A stretch of DNA of 64,000 bases from VRUE01 sp963753245 (GCA_963753245.1 CAVWBK010000002.1:496001-560000); one strand, 5' to 3'; counted from the stretch's first letter, positions 34,259 to 43,367 are shown. Notes: generated by a model from the letters alone, not told the origin. A program made the numbers and translations.

Positions 34259-35011
34259 ATGGCGATCTCCGAACAGACCCGCCCTCCAGAATCGGCGAGT
34301 AGGCCGCGCAAGGCGCTCACGATCGGCGCCGTCTGCAAGATTCTGCAGTCGGAGTTCGACGACATCTCGATCTCCAAGATCCGCTATCTCGAGGACCAGA
34401 AGCTGCTCACGCCACGGCGCACCCCTGGCGGATATCGCCTCTATAGCCAGGCTGACGTCGAACGCCTGCGCACGATCCTGCGCCTGCAGCGCGACGAGTT
34501 TCTCCCGCTGCGGGTGATCCGCCAAGAGCTCGCGGCCGGAGGGGAGATCGATCTCGGCAGTGGCGCCGGCGAGGACGGGGAGCGACGCACTTCCGGCGCA
34601 GTCAGGCGGGCGATCCTGGTCAACACATCGAGCGCCTACCTGACCATCGATCAGGTGATCGAGGAGACCGGGGCGCGGGAGGAGCTGGTTGTCGAGCTCG
34701 AGAACTACGGCATCGTCAAGCCCGAGAAGCGGGAAGGCAAGATTGTCTACGACGAGACCGATCGGGAGGTGGTCAAGGCCGCCAATGAACTCGCCCGCTT
34801 TGGGGTCGAGGCGCGCAACATGCGCGTCTTTAGGACTTCCGCGGATCGCGAGTCAAACCTGCTTGAAGCGGTGCTCGGCTCCTCGCTGCGCTCACGCAAC
34901 CCGGACCGCCGCAAGGAAGCTCTCGAGAGCCTCGAGAGTCTGGCCGCGACCGTCAGCCACCTCAAGCACCTGCTGCTGGTCAGAGACCTGCGCCGCCTGG
35001 CCGGCCACTAA
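34259..35011 (+). CDS. MerR family transcriptional regulator (FtsR-like)
   Basis: A DNA-binding regulator of about 250 residues. The N-terminal winged helix-turn-helix is read in TIGAVCKILQSEFDDISIS, KIRYLEDQKLLTPRRTPGGY and RLYSQADVERLRTILRLQRD. A second helical region (about 120-170, LTIDQVIEETGAREELVVEL) resembles a degenerate MerR repeat, and no metal-binding Cys is seen. Next to a GarA-like FHA gene it corresponds by position to Rv1828/FtsR, an activator of ftsZ in corynebacteria; a division role is inferred. ATG 34259 has GGAGAAG eight bases upstream; GTG 34253 overlaps the FHA stop. Confidence 0.88.
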   Translation: MAISEQTRPPESASRPRKALTIGAVCKILQSEFDDISISKIRYLEDQKLLTPRRTPGGYRLYSQADVERLRTILRLQRDEFLPLRVIRQELAAGGEIDLGSGAGEDGERRTSGAVRRAILVNTSSAYLTIDQVIEETGAREELVVELENYGIVKPEKREGKIVYDETDREVVKAANELARFGVEARNMRVFRTSADRESNLLEAVLGSSLRSRNPDRRKEALESLESLAATVSHLKHLLLVRDLRRLAGH

Positions 35012-35016
35012 CAGCG

Positions 35017-35487
35017 ATGGCGCGGGTCTCCCGCCGACGCACCCTCTCGGTCGCGGCTCCCGAGGTGTGGAAGCTGGTCTCAGACCCCTACAGCCTGCCC
35101 CGCTGGTGGCCGCACACGACCCGGGTTGAGAACGTCGACGCCAAGGATGGCGGTCGACGCAGCGAGTGGACGAAGGTGCTCGAGACCGCCGAGGGCCGCG
35201 GTGTGCGCGCCGATTTTCGCTGCCTCAGCTCGGCCGAGAACGAGCGCTACATCTGGGAGCAACAGATCGCCGGAACTCCCTTCGAGCGCCACCTGCGCGC
35301 CTCCAAGGTCGAGATCGAGCTGCGCGGTGTCAACGGCGCCGCCACCGAGGTCCGGCTCACCTCCGAACAGACCCTGCGTGGATCCTCACGCCTCGGATCG
35401 CCGCTGATGCGCCGCGGCCAGGGGGCGATCCTCGATGAAGCCCTCGATGGCCTGGAGCGGGCGCTGACCGGAGCAGCGGAGCGGTGA
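35017..35487 (+). CDS. SRPBCC/polyketide cyclase-like protein
   Basis: A 156-residue START-like (SRPBCC) lipid- or ligand-binding fold: RRRTLSVAAPEVWKLVSDPY, SLPRWWPHTTRVE, then beta strands and a long C-terminal helix (LMRRGQGAILDEALDGLERAL). Ligand unknown. It starts 5 bases after the MerR gene and overlaps the next flavoprotein by GTGA, so it is part of the operon. Confidence 0.82.
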   Translation: MARVSRRRTLSVAAPEVWKLVSDPYSLPRWWPHTTRVENVDAKDGGRRSEWTKVLETAEGRGVRADFRCLSSAENERYIWEQQIAGTPFERHLRASKVEIELRGVNGAATEVRLTSEQTLRGSSRLGSPLMRRGQGAILDEALDGLERALTGAAER

Positions 35488-37145
35488 ACAGCGTCACCCG
35501 AGCAGCGGCGGGCGAGGGTCGGCGCCCGCGTCGCGACTCGAAGTGGTGGGGGTGGGGGGACCCGGCCAACACCCCAGAGCTCGATCAGCTGGCGCTGGGG
35601 ACCCTGCGCGAGCGAATCGGCGAGCTCAGTCCATCACCACGTAGCGCGGTGGACATTGAGGCGATGTTGTTGCCTGATGCAGAGCCGCTGCCCGCGGCGC
35701 TGATCGAGGCCGCCGGGTCCGAGAACCTCTTCACGGCACTTGAGGATCGGGTGCGCCACGCAACCGGCCGCGGATACACCGACCTCGCACGACTGCGCAG
35801 CGGTCACCTTGACGGGGCCCCTGATGCGGTCGTCTTGGTCAACGATCCCCGGCGCCTGGCGGGGATCCTGAACGCCTGCGCCGCGCAGGGCGTTGCGATC
35901 ATCCCCTTCGGTGGTGGCACCAGCGTCGTCGGCGGAGTCGAGCCGCTGCGCGGTGGGCGCCGGTGGCTGATCAGCCTCGACCTCGCGGGGCTGCGCGGAG
36001 TCGAGGTCGATCGCCACTCGCTGACCGCAACACTGGGTGCGGGTCTCCGGGGTCCCGAGGCCGAAGCGGCGCTCGCCCGTCACGGACTCCTTCTCGGGCA
36101 CTACCCACAGTCCTTTGAGTACGCGACGATCGGCGGCTTCGCCGCGACTCGCTCCGCGGGTCAGGCCTCAAGCGGCTACGGGCGCTTTGATGCCCTGGTG
36201 AGCTCGGTGCGGCTCGTCACTCCCGCGGGCACGCTCTCGACGCTGCAGAGCCCCCACAGCGCCGCCGGACCGGCCCTGCGCGAGCTGGTCCTCGGCTCAG
36301 AGGGGATCCTCGGCGTGATCCCCGACGTCACCGTTCGGCTCAAGCCCCTGCCCGAGACTCGTCGCTATGAGGCATGGATGGCCGAGAGCTTCCAAGCGGG
36401 AGCGGAGGTAGTCCGGACGCTCGCCCAGGGACCCGGTCTGCCCGACGTGATCAGGGTCTCTGATGAGGAGGAGACCGAGGTATCACTGGCACTCTCAGGA
36501 CCACGCGGGAGGGCAGCCGAGCTCTTTGACCGCTACCTGGGGCTGCGCCACCGCCGCGCTGGCGCCCTGATCATCATCGGCCATGAGGGTGAGGCAGAGG
36601 CGGTCGCCCGGCGCCGCGCCCTGGCGGTTCGCGCCCTGCGAGCCGAGGGTGCCATCTATCTGGGCCAGAGCGCGGGTCGCTCCTGGGAGCAGGGTCGCTA
36701 TCAGGGCCCCTATCTGCGCGACACCCTGCTGGAGATGGGGGCGATGGTCGAGACCCTGGAGACCTCGCAGACCTGGTCGCGGCTGCACCAGCTCCACGAG
36801 GCGCTCGGCGCCGCGATTCGCAGTGCTCTCGTCGAGCAAGGGACCCCGGGCCTGGTCTTTTGTCACCTCTCCCACGGCTACGCCGACGGAGCCTCGCTCT
36901 ACTTCACCTTCATCTCCCGCGCCCGCAGCGGTGCTGAGCTCGAGCAGTGGCGCGCGGTGAAGCGGGCGGCGTGCGAGGCGATCGTCACCGCTGGCGCCAC
37001 GATCACTCATCACCACGCGGTCGGCCGTGACCACGCCCCCTATATGGAGGCCGAGATCGGGGCGACGGGGATCGATGTTCTGCGCGCAGCGAAGGAGCGC
37101 CTCGACCCAGCCGGGATCATGAACCCCGGCAAGCTTTTGCCCTAA
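35484..37145 (+). CDS. FAD-linked oxidase, alkyl-DHAP synthase-like
   Basis: A 553-residue flavoprotein of the VAO/FAD_binding_4 family. It opens with the alkyldihydroxyacetonephosphate-synthase signature SKWWGWGDPANTPELDQL. The FAD-binding domain includes VVLVNDPRRLAGIL, IIPFGGGTSVVGGVEP and YPQSFEYATIGGFAATRSAG. The C-terminal domain ends with THHHAVGRDHAPYMEAEIG and LDPAGIMNPGKLLP, including the His run of the AGPS active site. It may make ether lipids or oxidise a 2-hydroxy acid. The stop interlocks (CTAA) with the convergent membrane-protein gene. Confidence 0.88.
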   Translation: MNSVTRAAAGEGRRPRRDSKWWGWGDPANTPELDQLALGTLRERIGELSPSPRSAVDIEAMLLPDAEPLPAALIEAAGSENLFTALEDRVRHATGRGYTDLARLRSGHLDGAPDAVVLVNDPRRLAGILNACAAQGVAIIPFGGGTSVVGGVEPLRGGRRWLISLDLAGLRGVEVDRHSLTATLGAGLRGPEAEAALARHGLLLGHYPQSFEYATIGGFAATRSAGQASSGYGRFDALVSSVRLVTPAGTLSTLQSPHSAAGPALRELVLGSEGILGVIPDVTVRLKPLPETRRYEAWMAESFQAGAEVVRTLAQGPGLPDVIRVSDEEETEVSLALSGPRGRAAELFDRYLGLRHRRAGALIIIGHEGEAEAVARRRALAVRALRAEGAIYLGQSAGRSWEQGRYQGPYLRDTLLEMGAMVETLETSQTWSRLHQLHEALGAAIRSALVEQGTPGLVFCHLSHGYADGASLYFTFISRARSGAELEQWRAVKRAACEAIVTAGATITHHHAVGRDHAPYMEAEIGATGIDVLRAAKERLDPAGIMNPGKLLP

Positions 37146-38251
37146 GGCTTGACCTTGCCCTGTTCACCGGCTTCGACGATCGCGCCGGTGACCGGTCCGC
37201 GGAGCATGGTGACCCCGGAGTAATTGGGCGCCTTTTTGGCCTCTTTCGCGGCTTTCAAAGCGGTGCCGAGGGCGCCGTTAGACACCAGGGATATTTCCAT
37301 TTCATCGAATCCCGAGGCGAGCAAACCGAGCACCTGTGGAGCCACCTGGAAGGTGCCCTCAAGCTTCCCCGACTTGCTCACCTGGGTCGCGACCAACGGC
37401 AGTCGTTCGGTCGGGGATTTCGCCAGCGAGACGGTGTATGACTTGCCCTGCGGGGACGGATCGAGGCCATCTGCTTTAACCAGCAACACGACCTGTTTTT
37501 TCGAGCGCCCGAACAGAGCGCGCCCACTGGCTTTGCTGGCGCCGACCGGCTTCAGTACCGCCTGGGTTGGCTGCAATTCGTTGCTGGCGTTGGCGCTTTC
37601 CCCGCTCTGGTCGGTGCCACTGGTTCCCGTCCCAGTGGCTTCGGTTGCGCTCGAGGTCGATCCCGATTCAGAGCCGCCGCCGCCGAGGGCGCCGGTGGCC
37701 AAAAGGATGACCAAGACCAGAATCACTGTAAGACCGGCGCCCAGACCCCAGACCGCCCCGCGGTCATCGGGGAGCTTCAGTCTTGGCGCCGAGCGCGTCT
37801 TTTTGCCAAGCGCCGGCGGCGGATCGCTTGGCGATTTGGGCGGACTGGGATCGGGTGGTGCCGTTGGCGTCGGTTTCGGCACGGCGATGGCCTCGGCGGG
37901 AGGCGCGACTGGCTCGGGTCCCGATCGTGGGGCTGTCTCCGCGGAAGCCGAGGTCGGTGTTCCCTGCAACTCGGCCAACGCCGCGCTGACCTTTGCGCGC
38001 ACTCCCTCGAGGTCTTGGCCGGTCAGAGCGGCGATGTCTGCGTAGCCCTCTTCGCGCTGGGCGAGCAGGCGCAGCATCGCCTTCTGGTCATCGGCCGGGG
38101 GTTTGGGTCCGTCGAGTGCGGCGATTGCGTCTTTGACCTTGGCGCGCACCGCGGCGACTCCCTGCCCGGTCAGCGCCGCAATATCGTCATAGCCCTGCTC
38201 GCGCTGGGCGAGCAGGCGGAGCATCGCCTTCTGGTCGTCGGTCAGCGCCAC
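37142..38251 (-). CDS. membrane protein with two N-terminal HTH-like repeats
   Basis: A 369-residue protein, taking GTG 38251 as start (VALTDDQKAML); an upstream ATG would run it into the divergent thioesterase. Residues 4-46 and 54-94 are near-identical helical repeats (DDQKAMLRLLAQRE.GY.DIAALTGQ...VRAKV), resembling sigma-70 region 4 helix-turn-helix units. A Pro-rich linker, one membrane segment (about residues 165-185), a Ser/Gly/Thr linker and an extracellular beta domain of about 150 residues follow. The layout looks like a transmembrane signalling protein with a cytoplasmic DNA- or protein-binding head. No known function is assigned. Confidence 0.72.
   Translation of the reverse strand: MALTDDQKAMLRLLAQREQGYDDIAALTGQGVAAVRAKVKDAIAALDGPKPPADDQKAMLRLLAQREEGYADIAALTGQDLEGVRAKVSAALAELQGTPTSASAETAPRSGPEPVAPPAEAIAVPKPTPTAPPDPSPPKSPSDPPPALGKKTRSAPRLKLPDDRGAVWGLGAGLTVILVLVILLATGALGGGGSESGSTSSATEATGTGTSGTDQSGESANASNELQPTQAVLKPVGASKASGRALFGRSKKQVVLLVKADGLDPSPQGKSYTVSLAKSPTERLPLVATQVSKSGKLEGTFQVAPQVLGLLASGFDEMEISLVSNGALGTALKAAKEAKKAPNYSGVTMLRGPVTGAIVEAGEQGKVKP
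37970..38239 (-). repeat. tandem coding repeat of the HTH-like unit
   Basis: Two copies of about 123 bases, offset by 147 bases, encode the duplicated DDQKAMLRLLAQRE...VRAKV unit. The DNA is also highly similar (for example, the ctcgcgctgggcgagcaggc-type stretch occurs in both), pointing to recent duplication or gene conversion. Confidence 0.75.
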
Positions 38252-38293
38252 AGAGGGCAAGCCTATGGCAGACGCAGTCCGGGTAGGGTCGGA

Positions 38294-38710
38294 ATCGCGA
38301 TCGCTAACCAGACCAACAAGAACGAGAGACTCCACTTCGCCGAGCTGATCGGCATCGAGTGGCTAGACAGCGACCCCGAGCTCGCACGCGCCCGGATCGA
38401 AATCCGCGACGAGCTGCGCCAGCCTTTCGGCCTCATGCACGGTGGCGTGCTCTCGAGCCTGGTCGAGAGCATCTGCTCCTACGTGACGGCTGGCGCCGTC
38501 TATGACGAGGGGATGGCGGCGATGGGCCAATCGATCAACGTCAGCTTCTTGCGCCCGATCACCGAGGGAGCCGCTGAGGTCCGTGCCCGGGCCCGCCACC
38601 GAGGGCGCACGACCTGGGTCTGGGACGCGGAGATCCGCGACTCCCAGGAGCGCCTTTGCGCCCTCTCCCAGATGACGATTGCCGTCAGGCCGCTGCCCAA
38701 CGAGGGCTAA
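38294..38710 (+). CDS. PaaI-type hotdog thioesterase, start uncertain
   Basis: A roughly 136-residue hotdog-fold acyl-CoA thioesterase. HFAELIGIEWLD, the catalytic region PFGLMHGGVLSSLVES and SINVSFLRPITEGAAEVRAR are typical of the PaaI/YbgC-related group. No ATG, GTG or TTG lies in frame before the conserved region; the stretch before it has only ATC codons (38294, 38300) after a TAGGGT box (38284-38289). Either a rare start is used or a base is missing near 38265-38290, where an ATG lies in another frame. Its stop interlocks with nadE (CTAA). Confidence 0.75.
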   Translation: MAIANQTNKNERLHFAELIGIEWLDSDPELARARIEIRDELRQPFGLMHGGVLSSLVESICSYVTAGAVYDEGMAAMGQSINVSFLRPITEGAAEVRARARHRGRTTWVWDAEIRDSQERLCALSQMTIAVRPLPNEG

Positions 38711-40374
38711 CCGCCGAAGCGATTGGTGATCGGCAGCCTTCGGTCGCGACCGAAGGCGCGAGGCGTGATCCGAATCCCCGGCGCGGCCTGGCGACGCTTG
38801 TACTCGGAGCGATCGACCATTCGCACCACCTCATCGACGATCGCGGCCGGCATTCCGGCAGCGATTATCTCCTCGCGACCACTATCGCGCTCGACGTAGG
38901 CCTCCAGGATCTGGTCGAGCAGCTCGTAGGGCGGGAGGGAGTCGCTGTCGAGCTGGTCGGGTCGCAGCTCCGCAGACGGCGCCCTGTCGATGACCGCGGC
39001 CGGTATCGGCGCGCCACCAGCGGCGTTGCGGTGCCTGACCAGGTCATAGACCAGGGTCTTGGGCACATCCTTGATTGCCGCGAAGCCGCCAGCCATATCT
39101 CCGTACAGGGTGGCGTAGCCGACCGACATCTCGCTCTTGTTACCGGTCGTTAGGACCAGCCAACCATGCTTATTGGAGAGCGCCATCATCAGGTTGCCGC
39201 GGATCCGTGCCTGGATGTTCTCAGCGGGAAGGTCTGGCTCTGAGGGACGCGCCGGGTCGCGCGGCAGTGGCTCGGCCCCATAGTCACCATCCTCGGGCTC
39301 GCCAAAAGCCGGCGCCAGGGCGCGCCCGTACTCGGCCATCGCCGCCTCGATCGAGATCTCAATCAGCTCGACCCCGAGGTTGGCGGCAATAGTCCGCGCG
39401 TCGGCCTGTGTTTCAGAGCTCGAATGGGGCGAGGGCATGACCACACAGCTGACCCGCTCAGGGCCAAGTGCGTCAACGGCAAGCAGTGCGACCAGGGCAG
39501 AATCGATGCCGCCAGAGAGCGCGATGCCGACGTGGCGAAAGCCGTTCTTGGTGACGTAGTCACGCAGCCCGAGGACCAGCGCTCCGTAGACCTCGGTGAG
39601 GTCGGGCAGGGGCTCGGCGATCGCCCCCGGCCCGAGCGAGGGAAGCTCGCAGAGCAGCATCTCCTCCTCAAACTGAGCGGCACGGGCGATCAGCTCGCCG
39701 TCTGCATCAAGGACGAAGCTGTGCCCGTCAAAGACCAGCTCATCCTGGCCGCCGACGAGGTTGCAGAAGGCAAAATGGGTGCCGTAGGCACGGGCGAGGC
39801 CCGCGAACATCTGCTCGCGCTCGCGACCCTTACCGCGGTGATAGGGCGAGCCCGAAGGATTCGCGATCAGCTCGGCCCCCTCGGCGGCCTCAAGCGATGC
39901 AGGCGGGCCCTCGACCCAGCAGTCCTCACAGACCGTCAGGCCGACCCGTGTCCCCGCCACCGCAATCGTCTTGGCCGCGCTTCCGGGGATGAAGTAGCGC
40001 TGCTCGTCAAAGACCGCGTAGTTGGGCAGTCTGTTCTTGCGATAGACGTCGCGCACGCCCCCTTCGGCGAGGACGGCGAGCGAGTTGTGGGCGTGGCGCC
40101 CGTCGGCGTCGCGAGGCGCCGGCTCGGCGAAGCCGACCAGGGCAACGATTCCCTGCACCGAGGCGGCGAGTTCCTCAACCGCGCGCCGATTTGCCTCGAT
40201 GAAGTGGGGCTTCAGGTAGAGATCCTCTGCCGGATAGCCGGGCAGGCAGAGCTCGGGGAAGACCACCAGGTCGGCACCCGCGGTGCGGGCGTCATCGATC
40301 CAGGCGCTGACCTTGGCCGCATTGGCGTCGATCGCCCCGACGGTGGGGTTGATCTGTGCCAGCGCTACCCGCAC
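38707..40374 (-). CDS. nadE: glutamine-dependent NAD+ synthetase
   Basis: Makes NAD from deamido-NAD, ATP and glutamine. The 555-residue product has an N-terminal nitrilase-type glutaminase domain with the Glu-Lys-Cys triad in VVFPELCLPGYP, YRKNRLPNY and LTVCEDCW, then a C-terminal synthetase domain with the ATP-PPase loop IALSGGIDSALVALL, NIQARIRGNLMMALSN and TTGNKSEMSVGYATLYGD. Start GTG 40374 (VRVALAQINPT), with GAGAGG upstream. It is divergent from the secreted metalloprotease; starts are 81 bases apart. Confidence 0.95.
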   Translation of the reverse strand: MRVALAQINPTVGAIDANAAKVSAWIDDARTAGADLVVFPELCLPGYPAEDLYLKPHFIEANRRAVEELAASVQGIVALVGFAEPAPRDADGRHAHNSLAVLAEGGVRDVYRKNRLPNYAVFDEQRYFIPGSAAKTIAVAGTRVGLTVCEDCWVEGPPASLEAAEGAELIANPSGSPYHRGKGREREQMFAGLARAYGTHFAFCNLVGGQDELVFDGHSFVLDADGELIARAAQFEEEMLLCELPSLGPGAIAEPLPDLTEVYGALVLGLRDYVTKNGFRHVGIALSGGIDSALVALLAVDALGPERVSCVVMPSPHSSSETQADARTIAANLGVELIEISIEAAMAEYGRALAPAFGEPEDGDYGAEPLPRDPARPSEPDLPAENIQARIRGNLMMALSNKHGWLVLTTGNKSEMSVGYATLYGDMAGGFAAIKDVPKTLVYDLVRHRNAAGGAPIPAAVIDRAPSAELRPDQLDSDSLPPYELLDQILEAYVERDSGREEIIAAGMPAAIVDEVVRMVDRSEYKRRQAAPGIRITPRAFGRDRRLPITNRFGG

Positions 40375-40442
40375 GGCTGCCTCTCGGTGCTCACGCCTGA
40401 AGTATCGCCGTCGCGGCCCTCGGGACGCGCCCCAGGAGACTG

Positions 40443-40448
40443 TAGATT
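40443..40448 (+). promoter_or_regulatory. -10-like box (tagatt) before the metalloprotease
   Basis: TAGATT, seven bases, then GTG at 40456. The spacing repeats the leaderless pattern. Confidence 0.45.
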
Positions 40449-40455
40449 GGCTCCC

Positions 40456-41838
40456 GTGGGCACGATGCGCAGACTGATCGGCGTATCGCTTGCCGCGCTT
40501 GCCCTGTGCGCCGCGATCCCGGCGATCGCAAGTGCCGAAAATTTCTCGGTTTTTCACGCCCCAGCAGCGCGCCCGACCGAACACCCCGATCCCAACCGCC
40601 ACTCCTACTCGGTGCCCGAGGCGCCGGATTCGCCCTCTTGCACCGCACACTTCTGCGTGCACTGGGTCGCCGAGGGGGTAGACGCGCCGGATCTGACCGA
40701 CGCCAACGGGATCAGCGATGGCGATGGAGTTCCGGACTTCGTCGAGCAGGTCAAGAGGGTCGCCGAGCACGTCTACTCGATCGAGAACGGCAAGCTTGGC
40801 TGGCGTGCACCGCTCTCTGACGGACGGCGGGGGGGAGGTAACGGCAAGACCGACGTCTACCTGGCCGAGATCGGTGGATCGTTGTTCGGCTATGCCGCGC
40901 CAGATAAGGACCAGGCTTCTAAGGGTCACCGGCTACCGCGACGACTGCACGGCTACCTCGTCCTCGACAACAACTACTCCCCCTCTGAGTTTCCCGGGAC
41001 CACACCGATCCACGACCTCAAGGTGACCTTCGCCCACGAGTACAACCACATCCTGCAGTTCGGCTATGACGCCTACGAGGACCCCTGGTTTGCGGAGTCC
41101 ACGGCGACCTGGATGGAGGACCAGGTCTACAACGGCATCAACGATTACGTGCGCTACGTGGGTCGCTGGGAGCACCTCTACGACGTGCCGATGACCGCTT
41201 CGACGATCAAGGAGTACGGCTCGGCGGTCTGGAACCATTGGCTGACCCGTCGCTACGGGCGCGACTTCATGCGCCGGGCCTGGGCCAGCGCGATTCATGT
41301 CAAACCAGGTGGCTTTTCGGTCGCCGTCTATGACCACGCGATCAGGGCCTCGGGCAGCTCGAACTTCGACCTTGACTTCGCTCGCTTTTCGCGCGACGTC
41401 GCCGAGTGGCGCACCGACACCGCCTTCCCGGAAGGAAATCTCTACCCCGACCCGCCACGCGAGGGCAGCCTCCCGCTCAACGGCAGCGAAGTGCATCGCA
41501 CCCTCAACCACACGACCTTTGAGTTGCTGCGGGTCCCCGCCTCGAAGGCTCGTGCCGTCGTCGTCAGCATGGCCGCACCGGTCGGTGACTCGGCCGGCCT
41601 TGCCCTGGTCGGTCGCATCGGCAGCGAACTAGGCGGCCACGTTATCTCGCGGCTCAGCTTCAAGCGCCATGGTGGATTCATGTCGGTGCGCCTGCCGAAC
41701 CCCGGCCGCTTCAGCCGCATCACCGCCGTCTTGATCAACGCCGACAGCAGGGCGATCGGGTTCAGCGCGCGGCTCTTTGACTGGAACTACTTGACCGACA
41801 CGGCGCCGTTCCGGGCCCGAGCCCGGCTCGTGCGCTGA
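40456..41838 (+). CDS. secreted putative zinc metalloprotease
   Basis: A 460-residue exported protein. Signal peptide residues 4-27 (MRRLIGVSLAALALCAA...ASA). An early Asp-rich stretch (DANGISDGDGVPDFVEQV) resembles a type-3 calcium repeat. The zinc motif HEYNH (H194, E195, H198) is preceded by a beta strand and followed by ESTATWMEDQVY, giving a likely third ligand Glu, as in the MXAN_6640-type putative metalloprotease group. A C-terminal beta domain follows. Substrate unknown. GTG 40456 was chosen by the upstream box; ATG 40465 is the alternative. The 3' end overlaps the convergent WS/DGAT gene by 52 bases. Confidence 0.82.
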   Translation: MGTMRRLIGVSLAALALCAAIPAIASAENFSVFHAPAARPTEHPDPNRHSYSVPEAPDSPSCTAHFCVHWVAEGVDAPDLTDANGISDGDGVPDFVEQVKRVAEHVYSIENGKLGWRAPLSDGRRGGGNGKTDVYLAEIGGSLFGYAAPDKDQASKGHRLPRRLHGYLVLDNNYSPSEFPGTTPIHDLKVTFAHEYNHILQFGYDAYEDPWFAESTATWMEDQVYNGINDYVRYVGRWEHLYDVPMTASTIKEYGSAVWNHWLTRRYGRDFMRRAWASAIHVKPGGFSVAVYDHAIRASGSSNFDLDFARFSRDVAEWRTDTAFPEGNLYPDPPREGSLPLNGSEVHRTLNHTTFELLRVPASKARAVVVSMAAPVGDSAGLALVGRIGSELGGHVISRLSFKRHGGFMSVRLPNPGRFSRITAVLINADSRAIGFSARLFDWNYLTDTAPFRARARLVR

Positions 41839-43223
41839 GACTTCGCCGGCGCGGCGGGAAGGGTCGCGGCGACCTCCTCGACCGCTCCTTCGAGGTCCAG
41901 CCCGAAGCTGTCGAGATCGGCCATCGCGTCGTAATCGCCGACCAGCCCGAAGTCGACCTCACCGTCGTAGGACATGATTCCCACACAGAGCGCCTGGCGG
42001 CGCGCGAGCGGCACCATCGGGAAGATCGAATCCATCTTTCGCCCGAGAACATAGAGCGGGAACTGCGGGCCCGGCACATTGGTGACGACCAGATTGAAGA
42101 AGCGCTGGGCCGGCTGCAAGCGCGCCGCCTGGGAGGCAATGGTCGGCGGCGCGAAGTCCGTTATCCGAGTCAGAATCTCGGCGCCAACGGCCTGGCCTGA
42201 ACCCTTCAGATCGCCCATCGTCTCGGTGAGCAGGCGCAGGCGATCGACTGGGTCCTCGCACCAGACCGGCAGCGGCGCCATCATCGCCGAGATCCGGTTA
42301 CCGAGGGCGCCGTGCTCCTCCTCGGCGCGGACGCTGACCGGTACCATCGCGCGCAGCTCCAGCCCCTCGGTGTCATGACCCCGCGCGCGCAGGTAATTGC
42401 CGAGCGCGCCGGCGACGACCGAGAGCACGACGTCGTTGACGGTGCCGCCGTACTCATCCTTGACGCGTTTGAGCAGGTTGAGGTCACTGCGCACGAACGC
42501 GACCCGACGATGGGGCCCGATCTCGACGTTGAAGGGAGTCGCCGGCGCCGACATCCCGGCGCCAATCATCTTGCTCGTCGCGCCGATTCCGCGGATCACC
42601 TGTCGGGGACCGCGTAGGGCGGCGCGGAATCCGCGCACAATCTCGCGCGGACTGGTCGCTCGCTCGCGCAGCGCTCCGCCCAGCAACTGCAGATCGGTGG
42701 GTTCGGGGCGTGGCGCCCACTGCGGTGTCCGCACCGGCAGCTGCGGCGGATCGGGCTCGAGGTCAAAGAGCACGGTGGTGATGTCGACGCCAGAGACTCC
42801 GTCAACAAGTGCATGATGGCTCTTGCCGACGATCGCGAAGCGGTCGCCGTCGAGCCCCTCGACCAGCCAGAGCTCCCACAGTGGCTTGGTGCGGTCCAGC
42901 TGCTGGGAAAAGATCCGGGCCGCCAGATTGCGCAGTTGCTCCTCAGAGCCGGGAGCCGGCAGGGCACTCTGGCGCACGTGGTAGTCGAGGTTCAGGTACG
43001 GATCATCGACCCAGACCGGCCGGCCCTGGTCAAAGGGGACAAAGCGCAGCTTCTGGCGGAAGCGGGGGACCAGATGCAGACGCGAGGCGATGTGGTCGCG
43101 GAACTCACGATGGGTCGGCGCCGTGCCCTCGAAGATGATCGTCGAGGCGACGTGCATATGGGCGCCGGCCCGCTCCATATGAAGGAAGGAAGTGTCGAGC
43201 CCACTCAGTCTGTCCTCGCTCAT
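41787..43223 (-). CDS. wax ester synthase / diacylglycerol acyltransferase family
   Basis: A 478-residue WS/DGAT enzyme using acyl-CoA to make wax esters or triacylglycerol. It opens MSEDRLSGLDTSFLHMERAG; the catalytic motif HHALVDG (HHxxxDG) is at about residues 133-139. Later blocks are GGTVNDVVLSVVAGALGNYL and FNLVVTNVPGPQFPLYVLG, both family signatures. The ATG at 43223 starts the conserved N-terminus; an upstream in-frame ATG (43241) adds six residues. The gene is tail-to-tail with the metalloprotease. It implies storage-lipid capacity, common in actinobacteria. Confidence 0.92.
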   Translation of the reverse strand: MSEDRLSGLDTSFLHMERAGAHMHVASTIIFEGTAPTHREFRDHIASRLHLVPRFRQKLRFVPFDQGRPVWVDDPYLNLDYHVRQSALPAPGSEEQLRNLAARIFSQQLDRTKPLWELWLVEGLDGDRFAIVGKSHHALVDGVSGVDITTVLFDLEPDPPQLPVRTPQWAPRPEPTDLQLLGGALRERATSPREIVRGFRAALRGPRQVIRGIGATSKMIGAGMSAPATPFNVEIGPHRRVAFVRSDLNLLKRVKDEYGGTVNDVVLSVVAGALGNYLRARGHDTEGLELRAMVPVSVRAEEEHGALGNRISAMMAPLPVWCEDPVDRLRLLTETMGDLKGSGQAVGAEILTRITDFAPPTIASQAARLQPAQRFFNLVVTNVPGPQFPLYVLGRKMDSIFPMVPLARRQALCVGIMSYDGEVDFGLVGDYDAMADLDSFGLDLEGAVEEVAATLPAAPAKSQRTSRARARNGAVSVK

Positions 43224-43367
43224 GAGTGAATCTTCGCACACAGTCGCTCACGCATCGAGGTGAGCTGCAAACGGCTCCGCAGAGCGGTTTGCAGCATCTT
43301 TGGCAGACGTCGCCAATGTGATGGCGCTCACCCTCATACACCGCCTTGGCTCCTACGGTGCCCGGCT

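Noticed and set aside
38707..40929. 740-residue nadE with long N-terminal extension
   Set aside because: The extension is antisense to the metalloprotease signal region; the glutaminase domain starts at GTG 40374.
39424..41838. 804-residue fusion frame leading into the metalloprotease
   Set aside because: The first 340 residues are antisense to nadE; the signal peptide and box place the start at 40456.
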